Below, one piece after another: positions 26,505-34,934 of a stretch of 64,000 nucleotides of DNA (position 1 is its first letter; every line of letters begins with the position of its first letter). A model generated the notes under the pieces. The model was not told where the DNA came from and did not search any database. It was given only the letters and a program-made list of their open reading frames with translations. The DNA comes from Calothrix brevissima NIES-22. Its GTDB lineage: Bacteria; Cyanobacteriota; Cyanobacteriia; Cyanobacteriales; Nostocaceae. The position numbers and the translations under genes are program-made. Location of the stretch: contig NZ_AP018207.1 of assembly GCF_002367995.1 (NCBI RefSeq), positions 4,153,083 to 4,217,082 on the forward strand. Reading direction: 5' to 3'.

Positions 26505-26894
26505 ATGAAACGTAATGGTTCCATTAATTCAACAAATTCCCGTAGAACAAAACCAAGGGAATTGTGGCTTTGGATACAAAATATTTTCTGTCGTATGTGG
26601 CTTATATTTGGCTTCTGGCTGATCTGTACTACTATAACCTGAGTTTCCGTATCTTCCCAGCCAGTAGATGCTCTGTTAGTGCTGGGCGGAATTATTTGCC
26701 GTGAAATTTACGTAGCAAAGGAATCTAAAAAATACCCTGATATTTCTATATTAATCTCTCATGGCTCTTTAGAAACGTGAATGTGGTTAATTTTCGATGA
26801 AGAAAATACTTAGTTACAAAAAGTTTGATTAGAAAACTGCACCAATTCGATTTGGGAAAATTTCTACTATAGTATTCCCATTTTGCGACGCTGA
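26505..26894 (+). pseudogene. YdcF-family (DUF218) pseudogene, truncated by the tnpB element
   Basis: Reading on from the ATG at 26505 gives a basic start and a membrane segment (WLIFGFWLICTTIT). There is an in-frame TGA at 26640-26642, then VDALLVLGGIICREIYVAK, YPDISILISHGS, a TGA, MWLIFDEENT, a TAG and another TGA, and finally FYYSIPILRR followed by TGA at 26892-26894. These blocks keep the order of a cyanobacterial YdcF/ElyC-type protein (LGG-x-REIYVA, ISHGS, YSIPILRRWG). At least four stops interrupt it. The 3' half, with the SxxHMxR-type motif, is absent and is replaced by the transposon-like tnpB segment. This gene is absent from a simple ORF list because of the stops. Confidence 0.75.
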
Positions 26895-26909
26895 GTAACA
26901 CTTGACACT

Positions 26910-26959
26910 CCCCTGGCTGATTAAGTATTGCTACGCTCACTTAATCGCAAAGCCAGGGG
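26910..26959. promoter_or_regulatory. Terminal hairpin of the tnpB element
   Basis: Left arm CCCCTGGCT-GATTAAGT (26910-26926) pairs with ACTTAATC (26939-26946) and AGCCAGGGG (26951-26959), with GCAA bulged. The stem overlaps the last codons and stop of tnpB. In this family the 3' end of tnpB and the right end also give rise to the guide (omega) RNA. Confidence 0.65.
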
Positions 26960-28172
26960 ATTCTACATTCACAGACTCGCCGTTAGACAGCAGAGTTACC
27001 CCAACTGCCCAAGAGGGCAAATCTCCTGTAGCGTAAGTTCCCGTGTGCCTCACGGTACTGAGTCCTAGTCTCAAAATGTTGATTGCTGCGTTGATATCCC
27101 TGTCTTCTACATATCCACAATGAGGGCAAACATGGGTTCTAGTCGATAAAGATTTTTTCACCTTATTACCACAGTTAGAGCAATTTTGGCTGGTGTTGTG
27201 GGGAGGAACTGCAACAGTCACCTTCCCATATTTATGACCAAAATATTCCAACCAACTGCGGAAAGTGTACCAACCAGCATCACTAATTGATTTAGCTAGA
27301 TGTCGATTACGTACCAGCCCTTTGACATTTAAATCTTCATAGGCTACCAAGTCGTTAGATTGGATCACGGAGTAAGCTAATCTCTTGCAATACTCTTTTC
27401 GTTGCCTACTTACTTTTAAATGTTTCCGAGCATATCTATTTCTAGCCTTGTGGTAATTGTTTGATTGCCTGATTTTGGCTTTTTTCTTCTGTTGACTGAA
27501 TTTTTTGGACTTCTTGCGGTTGGCTCGTATAAGATGTTTTTCGGACTTACGGTAGAACTGGGGTGATGATTCTACATTACCTTTATTGTCAGCAATGAAG
27601 TATTTTAATCCCAAGTCAATACCAACAATTTGATTAGTAGGTTGACTTTCTACCCTGACATCAATATCAATTGCGAATTGAGCGTAATACCCGTCAGCAC
27701 GACGCACTAAGCGCACTCGCTTAATTTGCTTGATATCGTAATAGTTAAGGTCGTAGGTTCCCTTTAATTTCAGAGTTCCGATTCCTTTTTTATCCGAAAA
27801 TGTTATGGCTTTTCTCGTGTCTGACAGTTTCCACCCAGTCGATTTATATTCAACAGAACGGCAGTTTTTCTTAAACTTTGGAAACCCTTTTTTACCCTTA
27901 ATTTTCTTCTTACAGTTATCGTAAAATCGAGCTATTGCAGACCAAGAACGTTCAGCAGCAGATTGTCTAGCCATTGAGTTTAATTCATCAGCGAAAGGAA
28001 ATTCAGATGCTAAAACAGCACAGTATTTATTAAGGTCATATCTGCCTATATCTTTGTTATCCATCCAATAGCGTAAGCATTTATTTTGGATAAACTGACT
28101 AGTACGAATTGCCTCATCTATAGCTTGATACTGTTTTTCTTTTCCCTTAACTTTGAACTCGTAAACAATCAT
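26937..28172 (-). CDS. tnpB: TnpB, RNA-guided nuclease of an IS200/IS605-type element
   Basis: 411 residues from the ATG at 28172 (MIVYEFKVKGKEKQYQ); an upstream GTG is less likely. N-terminal helical region, then a split RuvC nuclease with all three acidic residues: D in GIDLGLKYF near 182, E in AYEDLNVKG near 275 and D in EDRDINAAIN near 356. A zinc finger CSNCG...CPHCG lies between the last two. The TnpB family comprises RNA-guided DNA endonucleases that favour retention of the element; that function is known for relatives, not shown here. The reading frame appears intact and has an extended C-terminal tail (SVNVESPGFAIK) that runs into the terminal hairpin. Confidence 0.92.
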   Translation of the reverse strand: MIVYEFKVKGKEKQYQAIDEAIRTSQFIQNKCLRYWMDNKDIGRYDLNKYCAVLASEFPFADELNSMARQSAAERSWSAIARFYDNCKKKIKGKKGFPKFKKNCRSVEYKSTGWKLSDTRKAITFSDKKGIGTLKLKGTYDLNYYDIKQIKRVRLVRRADGYYAQFAIDIDVRVESQPTNQIVGIDLGLKYFIADNKGNVESSPQFYRKSEKHLIRANRKKSKKFSQQKKKAKIRQSNNYHKARNRYARKHLKVSRQRKEYCKRLAYSVIQSNDLVAYEDLNVKGLVRNRHLAKSISDAGWYTFRSWLEYFGHKYGKVTVAVPPHNTSQNCSNCGNKVKKSLSTRTHVCPHCGYVEDRDINAAINILRLGLSTVRHTGTYATGDLPSWAVGVTLLSNGESVNVESPGFAIK

Positions 28173-28340
28173 GGGTATCGACCAATTAACCACATGTTTA
28201 TGTTACCATAACTGACATAAATACATCAAGAAAAAGAAAATATCACAAAGGCGTTTACGCCTTAAACCGTTTTCATCCTTGGGCTAAAGCCGCAAGGTTT
28301 TCAACGAGTATCCTTATAAAGGGAAGGGAGACAACGAAGA

Positions 28341-28375
28341 CAATTGTACAGACAAGGGTTCATCGCGTCTCTGAC
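28341..28375 (+). repeat. Dispersed palindrome, hybrid copy
   Basis: GACAATTGTACAGACAAGGG followed by TTCATCGCGTCTCTGAC. It has the outer arms of the 30-bp family with a replaced centre. Confidence 0.6.
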
Positions 28376-28388
28376 AACTGACTATTGA

Positions 28389-29285
28389 CTATTTCCCAAT
28401 AAACTGGGAACCGAGAATCATTGTGCCAATACCAACGTCGGTGAAAATTTCTAAAAGTAAGGCGTGGGGAATGCGACCATCAATAATATGTGCGGCTTTG
28501 ACTCCTTGAGCAAGCGATCGCACGCAACAATTGACTTTAGGAATCATTCCACCGCTAACTACGCCAGAATTAATCAATTCGCGAGCTTCGGGAATATCGA
28601 CTTTGGGGATTAAGGTTGAGGGATCTTTGTAATCTTTTAAAATCCCTCTGGTATCAGTCAACAAAATTAATTTTTCGGCACCCAAGGCGGCGGCTATTTC
28701 TCCAGCTACAGTATCTGCATTAATGTTGTAGGCTTGTCCTGTTTCATCGGCGGCGACACTGGAAACGACAGGAATATAGCCGTTACTGGCTAATGTTTCC
28801 AAAATTTTGATATTGACGTTGCTGACTTCCCCAACAAAACCAATGCCTTCTTGACCTTGGGGACGGGCTGTAATTAAATTACCATCTTTACCACAGAGTC
28901 CGACTGCCAAACCGCCGGCTTGGTTAATCAGTTCGACAATTTCTTTATTGACTCGACCGACTAACACCATTTCTACCACATCCATTGTGGGAGCATCGGT
29001 GACGCGCAGACCATTTTTAAATTGGGGTTCAATGCCCAGTTTATCTAGCCAACTGTTAATTTCTGGGCCGCCTCCGTGGACGAGAATGGGACGCAAGCCG
29101 ACGCAGGATAAAAAGACAATATCGCGGATAACTTGATCTTTGAGGGTGCTATCTTTCATGGCTGCGCCGCCATATTTTACCACCACAGTGCGCCCAGTAA
29201 ATTGTTGAATGTAAGGCAGGGCTTCACTTAGCACTTGTACACGAGTGGCTTCGGTTTGCCTGATGTACTCAGTATCGTTGACCAT
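28389..29285 (-). CDS. argB: ArgB, N-acetylglutamate kinase
   Basis: 298 residues. Phosphorylates N-acetyl-L-glutamate, the second step of arginine synthesis. The amino-acid kinase fold shows [29 protein letters not shown] and [12 protein letters not shown]. In cyanobacteria the signal protein PII binds this enzyme when nitrogen is plentiful and relieves arginine inhibition, so it ties arginine and cyanophycin synthesis to the nitrate genes of this window. The N-terminal helix and the C-terminal [11 protein letters not shown] region expected for the arginine-inhibitable hexameric type are present. A 30-bp palindrome and a 9-mer array flank it. Confidence 0.95.
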   Translation of the reverse strand: MVNDTEYIRQTEATRVQVLSEALPYIQQFTGRTVVVKYGGAAMKDSTLKDQVIRDIVFLSCVGLRPILVHGGGPEINSWLDKLGIEPQFKNGLRVTDAPTMDVVEMVLVGRVNKEIVELINQAGGLAVGLCGKDGNLITARPQGQEGIGFVGEVSNVNIKILETLASNGYIPVVSSVAADETGQAYNINADTVAGEIAAALGAEKLILLTDTRGILKDYKDPSTLIPKVDIPEARELINSGVVSGGMIPKVNCCVRSLAQGVKAAHIIDGRIPHALLLEIFTDVGIGTMILGSQFIGK

Positions 29286-29337
29286 TATGAGGAGCTTTTA
29301 AGACTTAAACACCTATCAAGTCAGTTTACAAGACTTT

Positions 29338-29470
29338 GTCAATAGTCAATAGTCAATGGTCAATGGTCAATAGTCAGAGACGCGATGAACCCTTGTCTTC
29401 CTTGTCTTCCTTGTCTTCCTTGTCTTCCTTGTCTTCCTTGTCTTCCTTGTCTTCCTTGTCTTCCTTGTCC
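29338..29470 (+). repeat. 7-mer array (GTCAATA/G) and 9-mer array (CTTGTCTTC)
   Basis: About five GTCAATR units, half of the dispersed AGACGCGATGAA palindrome, and then about eight perfect copies of CTTGTCTTC. All lie between argB and the divergent binding-protein gene. Confidence 0.9.
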
Positions 29471-29570
29471 GCCCTGCTCCTTGATCGCGCTAATCTGTTA
29501 TTGAGTTAGTGCAATTTTTGCGAATAGCAAGGTATGTATTAATTCTGAATTAAATTGTATTAAGTTATAT

Positions 29571-30983
29571 ATGAATTCTCAAAAAGAAACCAAGCTACTA
29601 GTTTTATCTTTGCTGTTAACTACTGTTTTACTTGGTTTGGGCTTTTGGCTGTTGAGTAGAGTTTCTGGTAATAATTTAAATTCTTTACTATCAGGTAATA
29701 ATTCACCTGCACCTTCTGGTTCTACGTCTGCTAAGGTCAGTATGGGTGATAAAATTTTAGTAACTGCTGATACTAGTCCTGATAAAGAAGCGGGAGTACA
29801 AGCTTTTGCTAAGGGTAATTTTGTCACGGCTAATGCTAAGTTAAAAGCATCTTTGGCAAAAAATCGTAACGATCCAGAATCCTTAATTTATTTAAATAAC
29901 TCCGAAGCACAAAATAGTAAATCTTGGAAAATTGCTGTTAGCGTTCCTATTGGCGGTAACTTAGATGTCGCTAAGGAGATTTTGCGGGGTGTAGCCCAAG
30001 CTCAAGATGAGGTGAATCGTGGGGGTGGTATCAATGGTAAACTGTTGCAGATTGCGATCGCGAGTGATGATAACGATCCAAATCAAGGACAACAGGTAGC
30101 TACACAGTTTGTCAAAGACAGCAGTATTTTGGCTGTAGTCGGACATAATTCGAGTAATACTTCCATCGCAGCTGCACCAATTTATCAACAGGGAGGATTA
30201 GTAATGATTTCTCCTAGCAGTACAGCGCAAAATCTTTCGGGAATTGGTAGCTATATTTTTCGTACTGTTCCTAGTAATGGTGCTTTTGCAGAACGTCTTG
30301 CTAATTACACTGTGAAAACGGCGCGGAAAACTAATATTGCTATTTGTACTGATTCTAAATCGATTGATACTCAATCCTTTAGGGATGAGTTTATCAAAGG
30401 TTTAGTCGCTGGAGGTGGAAAGGTGAATTCTACAAGTTGCGATATTGCTAGTGAGAATTTCGATCCAAATACCTTGATTTCCCAGTTTATTAGCAGTGGT
30501 GCCGATGCTTTAGTTTTAGCGCCCAATGTGGATAGAATTAACAAGGCTTTAGAATTAGCAGCTGCTAATAACGGCAAATTAACATTATTTGCGAATCCCA
30601 CACTTTACACATTTAAAACCCTACAGGTAGGAAAAGCTGATGTTAACTCAATGGTGTTACCTGTACCTTGGCATCCTACAGCAATTCCCGGCAATCCTTT
30701 TCCCCAGAATGCGGTAAAACTTTGGGGGGGAACTGTGAATTGGCGCACAGCTACAGCTTATGATGCAACTATAGCGATCGCTAAAGGTTTACAACAAGCT
30801 AGTACTCGCGATGGTTTACAGCAAGTGCTGCATAGTTCGAGTTTTACCGCCAATGGTGCTACAGGTACGATTCAATTTTTGCCTTCAGGCGATCGCAGTG
30901 GCACGGCTATATTAGTTAAAGTGCAGCCTAGTAGTAAATCTGCTACTGGCTATGATTTTGTACCCTTATTGCTAGGCATTTAA
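29571..30983 (+). CDS. Membrane-anchored branched-chain amino acid-type binding protein
   Basis: 470 residues. One N-terminal hydrophobic segment (about 9-29) anchors it. A short helical segment at about 70-110 (AFAKGNFVTANAKLKASLAK) looks like a single TPR-like hairpin. A periplasmic-binding fold of the Leu/Ile/Val type (Peripla_BP_6) then spans about 125-460: VSVPIGGNLDVAKEILRGVA, GINGKLLQIAIASDDNDP, VVGHNSSNTSIAAAPIYQ. No ABC permease or ATPase genes are nearby, so it may be a stand-alone sensor or an orphan transporter component. The ligand is unknown. It is followed 23 bp later by the antitoxin gene. Confidence 0.8.
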   Translation: MNSQKETKLLVLSLLLTTVLLGLGFWLLSRVSGNNLNSLLSGNNSPAPSGSTSAKVSMGDKILVTADTSPDKEAGVQAFAKGNFVTANAKLKASLAKNRNDPESLIYLNNSEAQNSKSWKIAVSVPIGGNLDVAKEILRGVAQAQDEVNRGGGINGKLLQIAIASDDNDPNQGQQVATQFVKDSSILAVVGHNSSNTSIAAAPIYQQGGLVMISPSSTAQNLSGIGSYIFRTVPSNGAFAERLANYTVKTARKTNIAICTDSKSIDTQSFRDEFIKGLVAGGGKVNSTSCDIASENFDPNTLISQFISSGADALVLAPNVDRINKALELAAANNGKLTLFANPTLYTFKTLQVGKADVNSMVLPVPWHPTAIPGNPFPQNAVKLWGGTVNWRTATAYDATIAIAKGLQQASTRDGLQQVLHSSSFTANGATGTIQFLPSGDRSGTAILVKVQPSSKSATGYDFVPLLLGI

Positions 30984-31006
30984 TCTTAAAATTGTAGATA
31001 AAAATC

Positions 31007-31225
31007 ATGACAGAAAAAATATCAACACTGCAACAAGCACTTGATGTTGTAGAAGCACTCGATCCAGAGGAACAAGCGATACTGGTAGATATCATTAGCA
31101 AGCGTTTAAGCCAACAACGTAGAAATGAACTGTTAAAAGAAGTTGCACAAGCTAGACGCGACTACCAACAAGGTAATATCAAACAAGGCTCTGTTGCTGA
31201 TTTGATGGCGGAGTTAGATGAGTAA
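31007..31225 (+). CDS. Probable type II antitoxin
   Basis: 72 residues, charged and helical (ALDVVEALDPEEQAILVDII, then RRNELLKEVAQARRDYQQGN), ending with an acidic VADLMAELDE typical of antitoxins that wrap around a RelE-like toxin. Its stop TAA overlaps the original start codon of the toxin frame (GATGAGTAA), the usual layout of a toxin-antitoxin pair. The DNA-binding type is not clear to me. Confidence 0.65.
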   Translation: MTEKISTLQQALDVVEALDPEEQAILVDIISKRLSQQRRNELLKEVAQARRDYQQGNIKQGSVADLMAELDE

Positions 31226-31506
31226 GAAATTTAGTTTGGAGTGCGGGATTTGTACGTAAATTCAAGCGTCTAATCAAGAAAAATCCACAGATGCGATCGC
31301 AGGTTGAAAAGGTATTACGCTTATTAAGCGAAGACCCCTTTGATTCCAGCTTGCGTACTCATAAGTTAAAGGGCGATTTAGAGGGAGTCTGGTCTTGTTC
31401 TGTAGATTATGATAATCGCATTTTGTTTGAATTTGTCAATAACTCCGAGTCAGGAGAGGAAGATATATTGTTACTTACTCTAGGCTCACATGATGATGTT
31501 TATTAG
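31218..31506 (+). pseudogene. RelE/ParE-superfamily toxin gene, frameshifted near its start
   Basis: From the ATG at 31218, which overlaps the antitoxin stop, the frame reads MSKKFSLECGICT and stops at 31257-31259. The other frame, offset by one base at about 31236, reads WSAGFVRKFKRLIKKNPQ and continues without a stop to 31506 through HKLKGDLEGVWSCSVDYDNR and LLLTLGSHDDVY, a RelE/YafQ-like toxin. Joining the frames after MSKKFS restores a full toxin of about 95 residues. The downstream frame has no ATG, GTG or TTG until the ATG at 31291. Likely an inactivated toxin; an assembly error or ribosomal frameshifting is also possible. Confidence 0.7.
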
Positions 31507-31543
31507 TCGCTTATAGAACAATACGGTTCAATTAAGGATAATC

Positions 31544-31670
31544 GTAGGTTGGGTTGAACGTAGACACCGAAGGTGGCTTCCCGTTCGCTGAAAGCGTTCC
31601 CGAAGGTTAGGGTAGTGAAACCCAACAAAACCCCCGGAAATGTTGGGTTTCGTTCCTCAACCCAACCTAC
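31544..31670. repeat. GTAGGTTGGGTT palindromic repeat, copy 1
   Basis: Imperfect palindrome that starts GTAGGTTGGGTTGA and ends CAACCCAACCTAC, with inner copies of AACCCAACA and TGTTGGGTTT. Other members lie at 31748-31790 (partial), 31948-32014, 40877-40981 and 49428-49521. Confidence 0.75.
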
Positions 31671-31747
31671 ACAGTTTAAGGTTTTCAACGCTAACTAAAC
31701 CGTATTGGCTTATAGAAGATTTTAAAACTATTTTTGATAAATATTTG

Positions 31748-32014
31748 TTAGGTTCATGTCGGGTTTCCTGATTCAACCCACCCTACCACACTGGCTATGA
31801 TTTTGTACCTTTACCGTTTTAAGTAGGGCGGTGCAATTAAACATAACTGGCAAGGGCTGTCATTTGTCATTGCTAAAGGTTTCAAGCCAGTTTACGTTTC
31901 GTAATATAGTTTGGTTTTTTCCACCGACTTACTTAATTCTCTCAATATTTGTTAGGTTCATGTTGGGTTACCCTACGGGAAGCCGCTCCGCGTCTACGTT
32001 CCTCAATCCAACCT
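31748..32014. repeat. GTTGGGTT palindromic repeat, further partial copies
   Basis: 31748-31790 (GTTAGGTTCATGTCGGGTTT to CAACCCACCC) and 31948-32014 (GTTAGGTTCATGTTGGGTTA to CAATCCAACCTAC). With copy 1 they fill nearly all of the 516-bp gap between the broken toxin gene and aroK; I see no gene in the rest of that gap. Confidence 0.65.
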
Positions 32015-32022
32015 ACTAGCTA

Positions 32023-32589
32023 TTAATGGGAGACTGTCTTTTTCAAAACGCTGGGTATAGCTGCGATTACTCTGTTTGCAATGTCTTCTGGTGTTTCCTC
32101 GGCGCTGATGGTGATTTGCAAATCTGCTTGGGAATATAGGGGTTGTCGTTGTTCTAAGAGCGATCGCAATTTGCCTAAAGGATCGACATCTTTTAATAAT
32201 GGTCTTGTGGTATCTTCTTGCAAGCGGCTATAAAGTAACTCTACTGGCACATCTAACCAGACAATTAAACCATGATGTAGATAACTCCAGTTTTCTTGGC
32301 GCGTGACAATACCGCCACCAGTAGCTATTGTCAATTTGGTGAAAGCACAAACCTGTGCTAATACATCGCTTTCTAATTGACGAAACGCTGTTTCTCCAGA
32401 CTCAGCAAATAGCTGATTAATAGATTTTCCTGCTGCTTGGACGATGACATCATCGGTATCGACAAATCCATAGCCGAGATGTTTGGCTAGTAAGCGTCCT
32501 ACTGTTGTCTTACCGCTACCCATCATCCCAATTAAATACAGATTCACCCCTTGCAATAAGCTATTCACTGAACTACCGTTCTCTCTCAC
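32023..32589 (-). CDS. aroK: AroK, shikimate kinase
   Basis: 188 residues at most. Phosphorylates shikimate in the chorismate (aromatic amino acid) pathway. P-loop GMMGSGKTTVGR near 21-32, DTDD shikimate/Mg-binding motif near 44-47, RQLE arginine near 70, GGG in IATGGGIV near 91-93, and the lid region QEDTTRPLL. The farthest start is a GTG at 32589; a second GTG seven codons in (just before NSLLQGVNLYLIG) is equally possible and would fit the usual length of about 180. Confidence 0.92.
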   Translation of the reverse strand: MRENGSSVNSLLQGVNLYLIGMMGSGKTTVGRLLAKHLGYGFVDTDDVIVQAAGKSINQLFAESGETAFRQLESDVLAQVCAFTKLTIATGGGIVTRQENWSYLHHGLIVWLDVPVELLYSRLQEDTTRPLLKDVDPLGKLRSLLEQRQPLYSQADLQITISAEETPEDIANRVIAAIPSVLKKTVSH

Positions 32590-32686
32590 TTCAACAGTTC
32601 TCAGCTATTATACCAAGTGGAAAAAACAATAGAATAGGTGAATTTTTCGGTTCGGGTTTTCCTCAATCTGCCAAAGTAGTGAAAAA

Positions 32687-34270
32687 TTAAATGTCTGTCT
32701 TAGAGTGCTTATTTTGCAGATACTGTTTGAAGTATTCTGTAAAGATTGTATTACTTAGGAGTAAATCGCGATCTTTATCTGCTTGCAATTGGGGGTTTTC
32801 TTCTATTAATCGTTCGAGAATATACTCTCGTAAAACTGGACTGAGAGATAAGCCAGATGTTTGTCTTTCAAGCAGAGAGCGTCTTTGTAGTAATTCCATA
32901 GCTTCCAAGATTAATCTTTGGGACATTAACGGCGATAATCCTGGTAAGAGCAGATTTTGCTGTAATTCTCTGATTGACTGCAAATTATCTTGGACTGACA
33001 AAAAGTACAATAGCTGTTTTTCTAACTGAGATAAGCGATTAAACTGCTGCTCAATAATTATTCTGATATTGCCAAAAATTCTGGTTTCTTGGGCGATAAA
33101 CTCAGCTATATTTCCGGCAAATAATTCTTGAATTGTTGTTGCAATTAATTTAATAAATAAGGGATTACCAGCATAATGCTCAATCAGTATTTGACAATCT
33201 GATTGTGAAGATTGATTAACTAAACCTTTATCTTTAAGCAGAAAAATGCTTTCTTGTTGATTTAAACCACTCAAGTTTAAAGAATGAACTGGTAATTCTA
33301 TACCTTCTAAAGCCGCAATTTCCTGAGTTTTTTCCCGACTAGTCAAGATGACACAGCTTTGATGTTCTATATCGCCGATGCGGTTGATTAACTCAGCGTA
33401 ACCCTCATATCCTTGACGATAGGAGATTTGGTTGATCGTTGGTGTATTGGTTGTAGAATTGCGATCGCTATGTTCTAAAATCCCATCTAGCCGATCTAAA
33501 ACCAGCAAACACCGACGAGAACGCAGAAAATCAATCAGTTGAGCGATTTTTTGGTCGATTATTCCAGGAAGAGTAGTGGGGGAAGCTGGCGATAGCTGTT
33601 GAATGAGTTGATCTAAGAATAACTCTAGGGGTGGTGCAAATTGAAGCGATCGCCAAATCACATGCTCAAACTGCAGTTTTATGTCTTCTATCAACTTGAG
33701 TGAAAAAGCTGTTTTACCAATCCCAGCCATACCCAAAACTACCACTAACCGACAGCGTTGTTGAAGAATCCATTCTTTAACTTGAGTTAGTTCTGCTTGG
33801 CGTCCGTGGAAGACATTACCATGAATTAATTGATCGCTACTATCTTTGAGTGTTGATTTATCAGAAAGTAAATCTAACTCCATATCTTTGTTGTCGATGA
33901 TGGGATTAATTGGTTGTAAATTAAACCAACCTTTTTTGTAGCCAGCCTTTTCTAGCAACTGGGTGACTCGACTCCAAGTTTTTACTTTTACTGAGTCACC
34001 CACTTGATTACTCAGCATTTCCTCTATATATTTATATAGTCCATTTGATAGATATACTCTCACAGTACTGCTACTGCCGCTTTGATATACTACCTTGGCA
34101 ATCTCTGCTGGACTACAACCACAAAGCAAACCCCGCAGAAATTTTTTTTCTACTGGTGTCAAAGCTTTTCCCTTGGCTGATGCCAAATCCACGTATAATT
34201 TTTCTAACTCCCAATTATTTTTAGCTTCTATAAAGTCTGCTTCTAAGCGATAAGAATCATCGGCTGCCAT
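32687..34270 (-). CDS. NB-ARC/STAND-type ATPase without C-terminal repeats
   Basis: 527 residues. The N-terminal 110 residues form a helical domain (AKGKALTPVEKKFLRGLLCG, then SSTVRVYLSNGLYKYIEEML) of the kind found at the front of cyanobacterial NB-ARC-WD40 proteins. An NB-ARC-like ATPase follows: Walker A VLGMAGIGKTA near 178, Walker B RCLLVLDRLDG near 256, sensor-like VILTSRE and a GNPLFIKL motif. The C-terminal 130 residues are a winged-helix region. The WD40 or TPR sensor repeats often found after this layout are absent, and the frame ends with a natural stop. Signalling or defence roles are possible; nothing here decides between them. Confidence 0.75.
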   Translation of the reverse strand: MAADDSYRLEADFIEAKNNWELEKLYVDLASAKGKALTPVEKKFLRGLLCGCSPAEIAKVVYQSGSSSTVRVYLSNGLYKYIEEMLSNQVGDSVKVKTWSRVTQLLEKAGYKKGWFNLQPINPIIDNKDMELDLLSDKSTLKDSSDQLIHGNVFHGRQAELTQVKEWILQQRCRLVVVLGMAGIGKTAFSLKLIEDIKLQFEHVIWRSLQFAPPLELFLDQLIQQLSPASPTTLPGIIDQKIAQLIDFLRSRRCLLVLDRLDGILEHSDRNSTTNTPTINQISYRQGYEGYAELINRIGDIEHQSCVILTSREKTQEIAALEGIELPVHSLNLSGLNQQESIFLLKDKGLVNQSSQSDCQILIEHYAGNPLFIKLIATTIQELFAGNIAEFIAQETRIFGNIRIIIEQQFNRLSQLEKQLLYFLSVQDNLQSIRELQQNLLLPGLSPLMSQRLILEAMELLQRRSLLERQTSGLSLSPVLREYILERLIEENPQLQADKDRDLLLSNTIFTEYFKQYLQNKHSKTDI

Positions 34271-34736
34271 TAGCTGTATTAATGTAATTAAAGTAACTTA
34301 GGCAATATACTAACGATTCTTCTATCAAAGAAGAGTAAATTAACAATGAAATTCTAACGAATTTAATAACTAGCGTTAGGTGACTAAGGGCTTACTACTT
34401 GGTTATCTTGGGCTTAATTGAAATTTAATAAAAATTCTTTGAAACTTTAAGTGAACAAATTCGGTCAATCTTAATAGCTAAGACTCTCTTTGCTGGAACG
34501 ATTTTCGGTTTACACAATACTGTGTTTCTACTAATACAATACAAGCGATGTAAGATTCAGTTCTTGTAGGCTTTTGTTCCCTAATCTGGTATATACAAGG
34601 TGTAAAAAATAACTATTTTCTAACTGAAATTGGACAAAAAATATTTGTCACTTTGACAATTTAGTTAAAGAAACTACGGAAAATTTCACCTGAGTCAGTC
34701 CAGATCGATAAATGTGGTATGTATGAGGTGCCGACC
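34271..34736. other. Gene-free divergent intergenic region
   Basis: AT-rich spacer of about 466 bp between the NB-ARC gene and the small gene at 34737. It probably holds promoters for both; I see no clear box. Confidence 0.4.
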
Positions 34737-34934
34737 ATGACTCGAATTCGTGATGTTGTGAAAAAAGCTTTAGCATGTGGCTATTTAACCGTAGAGGCAG
34801 AAAATCAATTAAGACAGCTATTAACCACCAGATATGACTTAGAAGATTTCAACGCTTTTATGAGTTTACAAGAAGCCGCGATGAATGGTAACGTCAGGCA
34901 AGAGTCACGGGAGCGTTGTGGAATTAAGTATTAG
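34737..34934 (+). CDS. Small conserved-looking cyanobacterial protein
   Basis: 65 residues from the ATG at 34737, which has GAGGTG about 9 bases upstream; an ATG six codons earlier is possible. The sequence is helical and charged (TRIRDVVKKALACGYLTVEA, then LRQLLTTRYDLEDFNAFMSL). I recall similar short proteins in many cyanobacteria but know no function. The stop is directly followed by a long heptamer array. Confidence 0.6.
   Translation: MTRIRDVVKKALACGYLTVEAENQLRQLLTTRYDLEDFNAFMSLQEAAMNGNVRQESRERCGIKY

Larger units (their letters stand above)
26895..28310 (-). mobile_element. Solo tnpB element (IS200/IS605 or IS1341 type), approximate limits
   Basis: Contains tnpB and a hairpin end but no tnpA transposase, so it is either non-autonomous or moved by a TnpA elsewhere. 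One edge is marked by the break in the YdcF pseudogene near 26894. The other edge is not resolved; a small stem AAGGCGTTTACGCCTT at 28255-28270 lies near it. Limits are approximate. Confidence 0.6.

Noticed and set aside
26746-26940. 64-codon minus-strand frame between the pseudogene and tnpB
   Set aside because: It lies antisense to the YdcF remnant and has no independent support.
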